From Jacaranda mimosifolia (Eukaryota; Streptophyta; Magnoliopsida; Lamiales; Bignoniaceae), in contig CM032119.1 of assembly GCA_018894105.1 (NCBI GenBank), forward strand, positions 13,471,246 through 13,535,245: a stretch of DNA of 64,000 nt, in the 5' to 3' direction. Each line of letters starts with the position of its first letter. Position 1 is the first letter of the stretch. Below, piece by piece: positions 44,901-56,989 of this stretch. The position numbers and the translations under genes were made by a program. The notes under the pieces were generated by a model that had not been told where the DNA came from, did no database searches, and was given only the letters and a program-made list of their open reading frames with translations.

Positions 44901-47512
44901 TGACATTATGGGAATCGTTGATCAAATGGTTCCATGTGCCATCCATCATATGGGAATGCTAGAAAATACTTCGACCAAACATATCCTACATTTGCAAGCG
45001 ACCCAAGAAATGTGAGCTTGGTTTATGTGTTGATGGCTTACCCCTTTAAATCAATTTACATGACTGTATTCAAGTTGGCCTATCATAGTCAGATCATATA
45101 ATTTGTCCCCAAAAATGTGTATAATATTGCAATATATTTTTTGGATATGCATAATTCACATGCAAAAAAATTTAAAGGCCATGATAGATGTCTACCTATA
45201 GCCTTTAATTGATAATTAAATGAGCTTTAAACAATAGGTGAAGCCACTTATAGTACTTTTAGAAAGAAAAAATTTATTATAAAAATTATCTTGATATGGA
45301 TAATAATTGATTTCCCAACTTATGAGATGTTATTCAGGTGGATGATAGAAAGTAAATTGGCTTGCCCTGACAATATGAGCTACTCTAAAGCATTCACTCT
45401 CAGACATGGCCAAAAGAACAATTGGTTTTACTACCATAAGCATTTCTTAGATCATGACCATCAATTTAGGATAAACACTATCAGTTTCTTATCCTCATCC
45501 TCCACTGATGACTGGAGAGCAATTGCGGGAGTTGGTATGTGATTTGCCCAAAGTTATAAAATATGTTAATGCTCCTAGAGTTCTTGGGTGTGGTGTGTAA
45601 CATAATTGGACCAAACTAAGTATATTTTGGGAATTGTCTTATTAGAAGAGTAACTTGGTCAAACATAATTTGGATTTGATGCACTCTGAGAAGAATATCT
45701 TTAACATAATGATGGACATCAAGGGAAAGTCCAAAGATAACGTCAAGGCTCGCTTTTTAACTTGAATGTCTATTGTAAGAGTCATGAACTTGAGTTAATT
45801 CCGAAGGGAAACATGTATTAGAACAAGGCTAAAGCTAAGTATGTTTCACAACCAAGCAGAGGAAAATTGTATGTGACCGCATGAAAGCATTATGTATGCC
45901 TAATGGATATTCTTCTAATTTTGCCCAAGTATGTTGATATTGACATGTATGGGCATAAAATCTATAGATTAAAAATTCATGATTGTCATATCTTCATGGA
46001 GTGATTGTCACCAATTGCATTCGAGGAATTGCTGGACTACATATGGAAATATTTGGCTGAGCTTAGTCAGTTCTTTTAGACCTTATGTTTTATGACTTTG
46101 AGGCACGATGACTTAGATAGAATGGAGAAAAATATTTTAACAACTATGTACAAGTTAGATAGAATTAATGCTCCGATATTTTTTGATTGCATAGAGCATT
46201 TACTTATCCATTTAATAGAAGAGGCAAGAAACAAGGGTCGGTATAATATCGGTGGATAAATCCTTTTGATAAATAAAATAATATACATATTTGTATACTA
46301 ATTAATTATAATATTTTTATTACTATTGAATATATATAATTAAATTTTATTCATATTACACTTGGGGAGCTGAAAATTTTTTTAAAAAAAATTGTGAGGT
46401 AAAAGGTACTAGTAGAAAGGTCTATTTGTGACATATTCATTTGCTAAGAAACATCCAATTTTTGCTCGTACTACTTCCAATCACATTTACATAGCTTAAG
46501 AACAAGAGTTAGCTAGAATGATGATGGTGACAATAATGATTCCATTCCACCAACTTTGTCAATTTTAAATCAACTCAATTATGCCTCGGTGCCCATGGAA
46601 GTTGATATCTTCACTGAGTAAGTCATTCAAATAATCAATTAGTATTTCAAGTTTCTTCGAGCCAAGTATTGTAGTTGTATTTTTGACATGTTCTCAAATA
46701 TATCGGTGTAGTTATTTTAGAGAATACTTCAACATTTGTGATTAGCATGCCAATGCGAGGATCGAAAATAATTTTGCCAATTGGTTTAAGTCTTATGTAA
46801 GTAGATCTTACAATAATTTAACTATGCATAATATAATTTAATATTAAAAATGACAAAAACTTCTATCAATGCTAACACTTTATGTAATGAATGATAGATT
46901 CATAATCCAACAAATGATAATAATGAATTCGTTCTTGAATGATTTAGCTTGGGCTCCTAACAGACTGGTTAAGACATTATATAAATACTTTGTGAATGGA
47001 TTTAAGTTCCACATAGATGCATGGAGTAAGTGCAAAAAAAAAAAAAAAAAAGAAAAAAAATAGTGATCTACAGGTTAAGGAATTTGATGGCATTGGTTGT
47101 GAAGAAGATTATTACGGGATATTGAAGGAGGTGTTCAGTTAGAATACTCAGGTGAGCCTATAAAGAAGGTGGTTCGGTTCCATTGTGAATGTTTTTATCC
47201 TACTTTGGTGGGAAAATTCGGTATAATATATCCAGAGTATAAAATCACCGAAATTAGGCAAATGGGTAGGTATTAGGAAGTATGACCCATTAGTAACTAC
47301 CTAATAAGTGAGACAGGTTTAGCATGTTCCATATCCTTGAAGAATTAAGGATGAGATCAATTTTTGGGGCTGTTATGAAAAGGAAGGCTAGAGGTGGAGT
47401 GAAAATTGATGATTCATTAGAAGTTGTATATCAAAATGATATACCATTGCATGTTGACGTAGTGAATGTAGATAAATTAATAGAGAGCTTAATAGATCGT
47501 AATTTTCCTTAG
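41925..47512 (+). pseudogene. CACTA transposase (TNP2/Transposase_21) gene, decayed and interrupted
   Basis: The start 'EFMNGIEEFINHA' and 'DNDVKLHLHWV' (41980-42150) is the Transposase-associated domain. After an inserted LTR repeat the catalytic domain resumes at about 44601: 'NYYEAQTLVSRLGL', 'RSRRLYALMS', 'YPTFASDPRNVSLV' (about 44975-45025), 'ILIWIIIDFPTYEML' (about 45285-45330), 'KAFTLRHGQKNNWF', 'FWELSY' and 'HNLDLMHSEKNIFNIMMDI' (about 45660-45720). DUF4218 text follows (45850-46270), then DUF4216 text (46915-47300, 'KYFVNGFKFHIDAWS', 'EEDYYGILKEV'). Domain order equals intact En/Spm transposases. Numerous stops and shifts make it inactive. Confidence 0.88.
42414..44600 (+). mobile_element. 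LTR-like repeat, copy 2, inserted in the CACTA transposase
   Basis: Begins TGTCAGAATAGTGCC at 42414 and matches 1-1678 in inverse orientation over roughly 42414-43900. Transposase text stops just before it (RFYGLLNEYN) and resumes just after. Possible target copies are taata (42409-42413) and taatg (44601-44605). It has no coding domain, so it looks like a solo LTR of about 2.2 kb. The right boundary is inferred. Confidence 0.65.
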
Positions 47513-47710
47513 TAAAGATGAATTTGATTATGATGATTAAGCCACTAACGAATCTGAATATTCCAATGGACATTGAATCATGTTGTTGGTATGATGTTTA
47601 TTTTTCAATTCACCAAATAATGTGTTTTTTATTACATTCACATAGTTAATTTGTCATAATATTATATCAATATATTGAATTCAAATATATGTTTGTTTTA
47701 ATTTTTACAA
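47513..47710. other. Spacer between the two CACTA genes
   Basis: AT-rich gap containing the end of the transposase gene and the leader of the second gene. No further feature seen. Confidence 0.4.
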
Positions 47711-49192
47711 ATGGCAGACCAGTTAGATATCCGACCCCTTACGACTGGTCGAGGTAGGGGCACCATTCGAGGAATAGATTTTACTCACCACCCTCCCACA
47801 TAGGCAGATGGCCCATTTAGGACTATGCCTATCCCTAGCCTTTCTTCTGCACATGCCCACATTCTATCATTCACTTCTTCTTCGTCACCATCAATGTCAT
47901 TAGCTACATGAGGCCATGCATCTATCCTGCCTCATAGCTATCCTCATAGCAGCATTCTCCTCTTTAGCCACCATCTTTATCGCCCACACATACTCTCTCT
48001 CCATCTGGTACTTTAATGTCACCTAACCATCCGTTGTTGCTCTACTCCACTTTTCATAGCAACAAATCTATTCTCTGCAGACCAGACATTAGCTTAGTAG
48101 GGATAAGAACCCCTATCCCAAAATTTTAGCAAGGTATACTTGCGTCCTGAGTAAGTAAAATATTATATAAATATTATTTATTCCATTTTCATTATATAAA
48201 TATTATTTTAATAATTATATATTAATGTTATAAACTTTATGCAAGTACATACCCATAAGTACTTGACAAGGGTCATCAAGAGCAGAGTACAAGAGCTATA
48301 CAAGACCTGATTGGATATTCCTAGAGTCTTTGGGACTGATGTTGATTTGATGTATGTTAATGAATTTAGACAATTTGTTGTTGGTTTTTATTGTTGATGA
48401 ACTTTTTCTGATTTTTAGTTGTAGACCAACTTTAAGGGAGACTTTGCCAATTTTTTTCTTATATTCATTGTAGTTTTATAATATGTATACATAACACACT
48501 TTTCTTAATTCTTTTATGTACATAAGCTCAGAAGTTGCAGAGACCACTAGTGGTGGATTAGATTTTTACACATGCCCACCAAAGGCGGTTTAATATGAAT
48601 TGAATAGATAATAGGGCGAGGAGAGCTACTGTAAGTTTCTAACATATTCTAGATATTAGCTTTACTCTCATTATTAATGCATTAAATTATTTACTTCTTA
48701 CCTTGTAGGAAGCTTCTAAGAAGCGCTATCACTGTCCCAGACTCAGTGGAGGGTATTAGGAGTAGTGCGGTGAACCAACAATCTTATATTGACTTGTGGA
48801 CACAGTATACTGGTGGCCCCAATAAGAAAGGTTAGGTTTATGAGTTAAGCTATTAGCAGTTGCCCTCTTCCTACCATACTCATCTCCCAGAGCAAATGAG
48901 TTCAGCATAAGCCCATTAGGAGGCCCAAACGGAAGGGATGCACGCCAGGGTTGTAGGGACAAAGCATGACCATAGATCAAGATTAGGTAGGATGGAGAGT
49001 ATGATTGCTCAATTCATGCAGCATTTTACTCCATTCAAATCCTCTGCACAGCCACAACTCACTCTGATAAACAAAAGGAGAGCAGGGTGCCAAGCATCAA
49101 CATCAGCATTAGCATCACCGAGCAAAAACACCATGGTAATGATGATAACTACCTCGATTATAATGATGCTGTTGTTGGCCAGCAGATAGGAG
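47711..49192 (+). pseudogene. Second CACTA gene (Transposase_24 / TNP1-like DNA-binding protein), decayed
   Basis: Starts ATGGCAGACCAG and gives a low-complexity region with GRGRGT then S/P/H-rich text. 'YLTRVIKSRVQELYKT' lies near 48255-48305, followed by a diverged core, an 'aKSaqaRRNRas'-like stretch near 48560-48620, 'YIDLWTQYTGGPNKKG' (about 48785-48835), 'PEQM' and a helical tail with 'RLGRMESMIAQFMQHF' (about 48985-49030). This is the layout of the accessory Ptta/En/Spm protein that binds subterminal repeats. Stops split it. Confidence 0.7.
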
Positions 49193-49460
49193 AGATGTTT
49201 TCAATATTTTATTTTCCATGATGATATTTTCTACAATAAATATTTATAAAATTATAATTTTGATTTATTTGCAAATTTGTTGTTTATTACTTTTAGCGTA
49301 TTATATATATGAAATGTATGAATAGGTTATAGGTTTAATCAAATAAAATAAATAAAATTATTTAAAAAATCTCAATAGATTTGCAAGGAAAACTCCCTCA
49401 AAGCAAAATTTCGATAAAAGTCCGACAGATAATTTTTTGGATGTTTTTCGACAGATTTTT

Positions 49461-52400
49461 TGTAATGCCCGACCAAAAGGTGTCTGCTCCCATCCGAGGT
49501 GCTACTCAAATCTAGACCATAAGTTTCTTGAATAAGAGAAAATGCTTCTTTCAAAAACCAAAAGATTTAATTCCCACCAGTACCATCCATCAACAATCTA
49601 GCCTGTCACCAAAGTATCATGGATAACACCTATCATATCCTCACGAATAACTCATCAGGCTACAATCTATATATCTAGGGTTGTAAATGGATATTCAAAA
49701 ATTCATTTACCGTTCGCATTCGTATCTATTTATACAAAATTTATTCGCATCCATTTAAAGCGGATATTATCCGTATTCGATTAGTAGATATATGATTATA
49801 AATGGATACGGATATGGTAAATGCGTATTCGATCCGTTTAATATTCGATCCGAATACATATTTATTAAATATATAGTATTTATATTTTTCAATAGAAATC
49901 TCATAATCCATATATGTATATATATAAATTATAATTGAAGAATTGAGAAGAAGAAAGAATAAATTTAAAAAATTATTTTAATATAGAGAAAAATTGAAGA
50001 ATAAAGTTAATCAACATAATTATTGTTAGTTGACTTTATAATTAATATACTTAAATGATTTTATTATTATTAATAAGTACTAATAATCAATTATAAAGTT
50101 AATTATTAATTAGAAATTATTTTATTTGTTTGATATCTTTCATTTTAATGAAATTATATGGTTCCTTTTATTAATTAAAATATGTATTTGTTATACGTTC
50201 ATAGATTCACATATTTGGATATTCATAAATGGATATCTAAATAATTATCATCCAATATGAATATAAAACAATAATTCGAATATGGATAAGTTTAATAAAA
50301 TATGAATGCATTTGAATAATTATAATCGAATACGGATATATCCGAATCCGACGGATATGAATTTGGATATCATTTTTAAATATCCGTCAAATTCATATCC
50401 TTATCCGAATATTCAAAAAGTTAAACGGATACAAATATGGAAACAGTGTATCCGATCCGTTTAATATCCGTTTACACCCCTATATATATCTATGTATTCA
50501 ATGTGCTTATTACGTCACGTCTCGTGGTTGAACCTATTCTTGTCCCTCATTCTCATATGGGGTAAAGAACAGAAGGAAACCATACAAACAATGTAAGTCT
50601 GAATGACTTAGTAAGCAGTTAATGAAAGACTAACGTAAAAACACTGAATGGTAATCCGCCCACAAGTACTGAATCAATATAGAATAAGCATACCATAGTT
50701 GATAATAGATTAGTAAAATTCTGACAAACTCGCAACTCGAGAATTCAGAATGATATCAGAATAGTAAATACTAAATCAACTAAGGACAATAGCGATTATG
50801 GACGATGTACTAGGTATAACATAGGCAAGGGAATACAACGGATGAGATCAAATAATAAATCGATGGTATATCAATGATAGTTTCACAAAACTTGTTGTTG
50901 GTGATTCTCTTACCTTATCTCTCCACTTAAAAAAATATGAAAATCCTTATCCCTCTAATCCCGAGTGATCGGCTCGGATAGTTAACTAAACCAATAGACA
51001 TGGCTAGCTGCATGCCTCAGCCCCTATAGCTAGCTACCTCCAATCTGACTACGGAGCTAGATGTACTCAATGGGTTATCGGTCGGAGATCAATCGCCTTC
51101 GATTCGTTCCGCCTAGTCCATCTCCTAAAGTTGATCCCAAGGCCCACCCCCAAGAGTACTAAAAATTGGTGTAAAATAAGCATCTAATAGTATTTTACTA
51201 CACACGTCACTTTGCCATGACAAACAGTAATCAAATAATCAACATCAGACTCATTTCCATATAACAATCATGGCTATGATGGAAAATATACCTCAAAATC
51301 CATTTCTCAGTTTTCACACAGCATTGCCAGATTTCAAATAAAATACGTAAATAAGGAACCATGAGGGCGGTGGGTGATAAATTTCATACTCACTTTACTT
51401 TTCAAAACTTGTATTAAAAGGATATTCTGTTCCGGAATTCAATAACTTGAAATGAACAAGAATTCAAATGAGTACGGCTCAAGAATCACATGTAAAGAAG
51501 AAGAAAAGTGCAATTGGACTACCAAGGGCAATGCACAGATCGGAGGTCAACATGGCATAAATGAACAACAATTTCTAACAAGGAACTAGTCAAGTAGAAG
51601 TGAAATATTTACTAATATATATATATATATATATAAGAAAATGAATTATATTAAGCAAGATCGAGAGAGTGTGGGGCAATAATAGCTCAAGAATTTCAGA
51701 CAAGAAAATTAACTTAGACAGATTATCAGATTCAACACACGAATCAAAGATCAGCATAGATCAGACAACCATCAACCTTTGAATCTCAACATAAATAGAA
51801 TCAAGCGACAAGAGCATAATATAAATATTTATGTTCTTTCCCCAGTAAAGAAAGCTAATATAAACTTACCTGACAAATGCAGGGGAATCCCTAGTTGTAT
51901 GGATGTTCAGGTCCTGGCTTCCTAGTCAAACTGGGAACTGTCATAAGATACGTAAGTTATCATCCCATCAATCTTCTAAATCTTAAATATAAATATAATT
52001 AATGTCTTTAGCAACTTAAGGTTATTCTGATACAATTCTGTTAGTTTCTGTTTCATACTTAAATATTTAAGATAAGTAAATAAAATAATCCTTAAATAAT
52101 CAGTTGATGAAGGGGTTATTGATATGATCTATATCATTGTGGTCTCGTTTAGGGTTCCAATATTCTATAGGTATTTGTTGCCACAACACTCAAGTTCAAT
52201 TATAGGTTACCAGATGTAATTCTTGAGTAGCTATTTCCAACAAACTACATTCATCACCTCACTTATTTTACAGTTACAGTACTAGGGGTTCGGGTTTCTA
52301 AATTAGTTGGGTTATATGAGTCCATCAGATCCAAGTTGGGTAATTCATTTTCACTCTAATCTTCGAATTATGCTTAATGAAATTTCATTCATAACATTTT

Positions 52401-53395
52401 ACGTTATTGAGTCCAAGGACATAATTTTAAGTCTACCTCGATTCAAATTATATTCGAATAATTTGAATTTAATAAACATTTAATTAAAATCATAAAAATC
52501 AATCAAATTAACATTCTACGTGAAATTTACCCAATTGGATCGAATCTAGATCCAATTTCAAGCCAAAAATAGCCCAAACGAGTTCGAAATTTAAAGTTAA
52601 GTTGGTTGTCCTAGACCAGCCACACGCGTCGCCATCGGAGATGGAGGTCATTACCACCAATGGGTGCATCTCATCGAGACGAACATAACACCCCAAATTA
52701 TTTTTTGATTGATTGTCGTTTTGCCGATCAATTTGACCATAAACCACCTTGAAACCCTAACCCAATACTATACGCCGCCCATATCCAATTTTGTGCCACC
52801 ACTGGCCGAAATGCCAAATTAACACTACCACCACCACCTTGCCCATGAGCCCGCGACCAAAACCCACATAACCAGTTCATTTCTTACCCGCTATTGCCTT
52901 ACCGTCGGCTTTATTGTTGTCGGCAATTTCCTTAGTGGTTTTCAATGTTTTTAGTATAGGTTTGCTCATCTCGGCATGAGAGAGCTTCCTATAGAGTTAG
53001 TTTAAGCTTTTTCGACTATTTTCCGCCGTTCACTCGTCGGGTGGGGTTTGGGGTAGGTTTTGCGAATTAGATAAAGATTAGTCCTTCATCGTATATAAAA
53101 TGATATTTTCTGCCATTTATAGATTGACCCCAACATTCCTTGATCAACTTCAATTTGCCCCCTGAAGTTTTACATTGCTTTTAGTTCAGTCCCTAGTCTT
53201 CAATTCAGCCCTTTAAAGTTTGATTTTTCACACATTAACCCCTCTCCTTTTTAATTTTAGTCAACTAAGTCCAAATTTAATTATTTTGAAGTCCTTAAAC
53301 TTTTAATTCACTCAAATTGACCCCCTAAATTGTATAATTTTGAACAATCAAGTCCTTCTCTTATTCCCAATTAAATCCCTCAGCTAATAATAATT
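49461..53395 (+). mobile_element. LTR-like insertion in the CACTA right arm (ends uncertain)
   Basis: CACTA subterminal repeats stop at about 49460 and resume at about 53396. The block starts TGTAATGCCCGACC, a common start of large plant Gypsy LTRs. It has no coding domain, and its end (53120-53395) is rich in 'agtcc/aattgacccc' phrases seen in such LTRs. A clear target duplication was not found. The open frame at 52508-52747 on the minus strand matches nothing known. An internal TA run lies at 51616-51636. Confidence 0.45.
49676..50482. mobile_element. hAT-type non-autonomous element with perfect 8-bp target duplication
   Basis: Ends TAGGGTTGTAAATGGATAT and (reverse) TAGGGGTGTAAACGGATAT are inverted with two mismatches. 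The flanks tatatatc at 49668-49675 and 50483-50490 are identical 8-mers, the hAT signature. The 807-bp interior repeats ggatat/atatcc and is AT-rich with no transposase. Confidence 0.88.
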
Positions 53396-53617
53396 ACCCA
53401 AAAGATTATCTGATGGACTTTTATTGAAAAATGGCTTGGATATAAATGAACTAATTCCTCTATTATTTGCTAGAAATCTGATGAAATATTTTTCTATCAA
53501 AAAAATCATTGAAAAATTATTATGGTGAGGGTTTTTCCGCTGGAACATAATCCATAAGAAATTTTAGTTTTTGACGTATCTTAGATGGACTCCACTAGAA
53601 TTTTCTGCAGAAAATAA

Positions 53618-53634
53618 CATGATTTTTTGTAGTG
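53618..53634 (-). repeat. CACTA right terminal inverted repeat
   Basis: Reads CACTACAAAAAATCATG on the minus strand, the partner of CACTAAGAAAAAATCTCAT at 39813, followed by the tcc target copy. Confidence 0.85.
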
Positions 53635-54029
53635 TCCCTCTATCTAGAGCCAAACAAAAATTTTGTAGTTATTCAATTTCTTGTTGATGTTTCAGTGGCA
53701 ACAAGCTCTCACTAGCTTCTAACACCTTTAGTATCCCTTTTGAAACACCTCGTTGAGTGTCAATCTTAAACTCTTCCTTCTCCATAATGCCCTTTTGTTG
53801 CTTTCACCTTGCTCCTCATCTTTCAACATTGCAGAATCACCAAAATCACTTCTTTGCTAATCACCAATTTAGATCCTTTGTTATTGGTAGACCACAAACA
53901 ATGAATCTTAACTCTATCTGCATAACTTAGGAATATGTATTTTCTAGCCCTCAACTCAGGCTCCCATCATAGCATGAGCATATATTTGACACCTGTGTAC
54001 TCTCAAAATTAAATAGTCAGTAAGAAGAC

Positions 54030-54900
54030 CCAATCATATACTATCAGTGTCAAGTAGTCCAAAATAGATCATGGTGACCTATTCACTAATTCAGCCAAAA
54101 AATCTTTAGACAACCCAACATTAAAGAACATCCATCGAGCTCTCTCCAGTAGTATTCTATTTACTCATTCTGCAACCCCTATTCTACTGTAGTGTATTAA
54201 CGATTATGCATATCTCACAATCCCCTTTCTTGTCACTGAACTCCTAGAACTCTTTGTTGAGAATTCCAAACCATTGTTGGTAGTCAAGCATATGACCTCC
54301 TTCCCAATATGCTTCTCAATGAAAGTCTTCCACTGCTTGAAACTGACAAACATGTTATCCTTATGCTTCAACAGGTACGCCCAAACTTAGTCTGCCCAAA
54401 CTTGTGATCCAATAATAGCCTAAAGTGCCTTTAGTCCGGTGAAGCTGATGCATCAAACTTCACCTTATGTTACTTCCCAACATCATACTGCTTAGAAAAG
54501 TCGAATTTCCTAATCTTTCATCTACAAACCAAACTCAATTTGCTTAGTTTTGATATTTGTATCTCATTCATATGCCCAAGCTGCATATACGACAACTTCG
54601 TAGTATCTTTGTCAATATTTGATGATGAAACTGCAATGCTACCATATTACCTTGCAAGATATATAAGTTATTTCTCTTTTCTCCCTTCATAACCAACATA
54701 GCACATTTTCAATCCCTATAGGATTCTATCTCAAGTCATATACTCGCATCTATTCTTATCCAATTTACCTAGATTCTTCTTTAGATTAGGAACTTGACTA
54801 CTTATGTCAATGTCCTCACAATTTTGTCATGTATTCTGATACTAACTAGGACAATTCTAACTACTATGCTTGATGCATCATTTTCTATGACGACCGTACC
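54030..54900 (-). pseudogene. Copia B protease tail, pre-integrase and integrase (decayed)
   Basis: Minus-strand frames show 'GCSYHICPKK' (protease site region, near 54940), 'VPNLKKNLGKLDKNRCEYMT' (about 54740-54800), the zinc module 'MQLGHMNE' (about 54560), 'HKVKFDAS' near 54450, and integrase core 'LLKHKDNMFVSFKQW' (about 54330-54375), 'NGLEFST' and 'LLERARWMFFNVGLSKDF' (about 54100-54155). The integrase is cut after the family's A-R-x-M-L segment. Stops are frequent. Confidence 0.75.
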
Positions 54901-55089
54901 ACTATCATATTTCCTATAGGTTGTAAACAACCTTTTTTGGGCATATATGATAGGAGCAACCACTATTTAAAATCTACTGGGAATTCAAATGACCTTCAGT
55001 TACATTGAGAACGCTTCATCAGCCTTATCTTTAACTACATTTTTCCTATTTTAAATTGAAAATTCACCTGAATGCTTTCATTTTCCACA

Positions 55090-55740
55090 TTATAGGAAAT
55101 TTAATTTCTTGTGCCCTTTACCTCTATAGCTATAGCATTTATCAGTTGATTTAGACCTTTCTCGAGACTTATATTGATCTCTATCATTCATTCCTTTATC
55201 GTTTGGTCTTTCCTCAGCCATCAAACCTTCACTACTTTCACTATTATTACTGCCTAAGACATTCTTTCTCAACTCAATAGAAGTCAATGTAGCTTTCACA
55301 TCCCCTATTGATATAATGTCTGTCCCACGCAATAATATAGTTACTAAATGTTTGTAAGACTCTGGCAAACGGCACAAGAGAACTAAAACTTTATTTTCAT
55401 CATCTACTTGCATATCTATATTAGAAAGGTCCAAAATTACTTATTAAAGTAATCAATGTTTTATGTAATGGATTTACCTTTCTTTATCCTGAGCGTATAG
55501 AGTTATCATTTCAAGTATAGGCAATTTGTGAATAACTTCGCAATAATTTGTGAATAAAACTAATGGACCAAACACCTTTACCAAAATCTCATCCTTCTCC
55601 TATTCTAAGTGTCTCCTATAAGAATTATTGTCTCTTTAGAGCTCTTCGCAGGCTTTGCTGACTTAAAAGGGTATGTATCTTTATTCTCCATAGTCAAAAT
55701 CTTTCTTCCCAATGAATTTCTCTATCTTGTATTTATCACA
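55090..55740 (-). pseudogene. Copia B gag (UBN2-type), partly open
   Basis: The open frame 55434-55090 contains 'VLVLLCRLPESYKHLVTILL' and 'ATLTSIELRKN', the UBN2 gag core, then an S/E/K-rich linker and 'CYSYRGKGHKKLN', a zinc knuckle with altered spacing residues (family C-x2-C-x4-H-x4-C, where the last cysteine is lost). N-terminal gag lies in other frames to about 55740. Confidence 0.75.
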
Positions 55741-55757
55741 AGCATCTTTGACCAAAC

Positions 55758-55773
55758 TAGCTTTGATACTGGT
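55758..55773 (-). promoter_or_regulatory. Primer-binding site of Copia B
   Basis: CCAGTATCAAAGCTAG on the minus strand follows the LTR end AATAACA. It matches the TGGTATCAGAGC sequence complementary to initiator methionine tRNA used by most plant Copia elements. Confidence 0.65.
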
Positions 55774-55776
55774 ATG

Positions 55777-56356
55777 TTATTACCCAGACTGACCAAGTAC
55801 AAAAAAAACATGAAATACTTGCAAAGAAATTAGATAAATCACATAAGATTTTATATGGTTTGGCAATATGCCTACTTCATGGAGAAAGATATGAACTTTA
55901 TTATATCAATCAAAGTATAAGAGTATAAATCAAGTCTCTCAAGTTTCACAAAATACCCAACTCTCTGAAATTTTTTCCTCTCTATGAATTTATATAGGAA
56001 TTTGATCCAAAACTATGTTATTCAATCATAATTCTAAGAAGAATATCAAATGAACTTGAAAAAACATGAACCATGAACTACCCCAGTTTGGTACGATTGG
56101 GCTCGAGTTGCATGCTTGGGTGCATGAGGCAAGAAAGTTGAGCACGCGGGTAAAATGCTACCAGTGCAGGCACGACTTACCTACAAGCACGTTGAACTTT
56201 ACTTGTTAGGGTACGCATTCCTAGCGCCCCCTGCACGCTGTGCACTATTATGGGCCTCGGTGCATAGCTTGCTGTCCTGCAGACATCGAGCGTATTTCTC
56301 CTTACATGAGGCTTGTCTACTCCTTTTTAGGATTGAATTCAATACACAAACCCACA
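55777..56356 (-). repeat. 5' LTR of Copia B
   Basis: Starts TGTGGGTTTG at 56356 beside the ATTAG target copy and ends AATAACA next to the primer site. It is 580 bp and clearly related to 39393-39804, most of all in its 3' half. Confidence 0.7.
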
Positions 56357-56591
56357 CTAATGAACAACAATGTCTCCAAACTAGCTGATCACATAGGGTA
56401 AAAGGTATAAGGGCAATAAATTTGTTAAATCCAAGGTCTATAGGAACTAGATTTTTCACAATTCCAATATCTGCTAGAATTGAAACTTTCAACTGACTAT
56501 GGCCTAATATTAAATATTCCAATCTTAATCGGTCTAAGATTAAAGGCAAAGAGCAATTGGTATCATGTAGAGTTTGTGTTAGTACAAATGT
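56357..56591 (-). pseudogene. LRR block of the split receptor
   Basis: 'LRLEYLILGHSQLKV', 'LADIGIVKNLVPIDLGFNKF' and 'IPFTLCDQL' give two LRR units with the L-x-x-L-x-L-x-x-N-x-x-x-x-x-I-P pattern (some N and G lost). The block is open from 56549 toward Copia B. Its left edge is the Copia B target site and its right edge the Copia A target site (ggtta, 56592-56596). Confidence 0.8.
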
Positions 56592-56596
56592 GGTTA

Positions 56597-56905
56597 TGTT
56601 AATGTAGCTTGAAGTTGGTGGATTGGAGAAAAGATAGAGGTTTGCGTTGGATCAATTGAAATATTTTATAGTTTTAGGGCCATTTGGTCTAGATAAGTAT
56701 GTAAGAAAAAAAGGAGGGGGGGATTTAGGGTTTTGTAAGGGACATTGACTTATACACTTTTGCTTCTGCATACTGAAAACTTTATCTCTATCTTGCCTAT
56801 AGATGTAGGCATAGTTGAACCATGTTAAATTTTTGTCTTTAATTTCTTTTCTTTCTCTCTTTCCTTTGTATGATTGTATGTGCTTATATGCTATGTTTTA
56901 TAATA
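56597..56905 (+). repeat. 5' LTR of Copia A
   Basis: TGTTAATGTAGC to GTTTTATAATA, aligned with TGTTAATGTGGC to GTTTCATGACA of the 3' copy. Confidence 0.85.
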
Positions 56906-56907
56906 AG

Positions 56908-56920
56908 TGGTGTTAAGAGC
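56908..56920 (+). promoter_or_regulatory. Primer-binding site of Copia A
   Basis: TGGTGTTAAGAGC two bases after the LTR matches the plant Copia TGGTATCAGAGC consensus (initiator methionine tRNA) with mutations. Confidence 0.7.
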
Positions 56921-56989
56921 CAATTTGTGCACACAATCTAAGGTTTAGATATGTTATCTACATCTTCCACAAAGTATGAGGTATAGGCA

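Larger units (their letters stand above)
39813..53634 (+). mobile_element. CACTA (En/Spm) transposon with TCC target duplication
   Basis: The left end CACTAAGAAAAAATCTCAT at 39813 and right end ATGATTTTTTGTAGTG at 53634 (reverse: CACTACAAAAAATCAT) are inverted. They are flanked by tcc at 39810-39812 and 53635-53637, the 3-bp duplication of the superfamily. Subterminal words such as ccgacagaaat and tctgatggact(t) lie near 40090-40220, 49400-49460 and 53400-53530. The two usual genes are present but decayed. Removing it rejoins the Copia B polypurine tract GAGGGAGAAG. It is 13,822 bp including nested elements. Confidence 0.88.
39393..56356 (-). mobile_element. Copia B: short Copia element in the receptor gene, split by a CACTA element
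   Basis: Minus-strand 5' LTR (55777-56356), primer site, gag, protease, pre-integrase, integrase part, then polypurine tract and 3' LTR (39393-39804). Target copies are ATTAG (56357-56361) and ATTAA (39388-39392) on the minus strand. Without the 13.8-kb CACTA the element is about 3.1 kb. No reverse transcriptase or RNase H text was found between 53638 and 54030, so it seems to be an internally deleted, non-autonomous Copia. It lies in the receptor's orientation. Confidence 0.8.
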
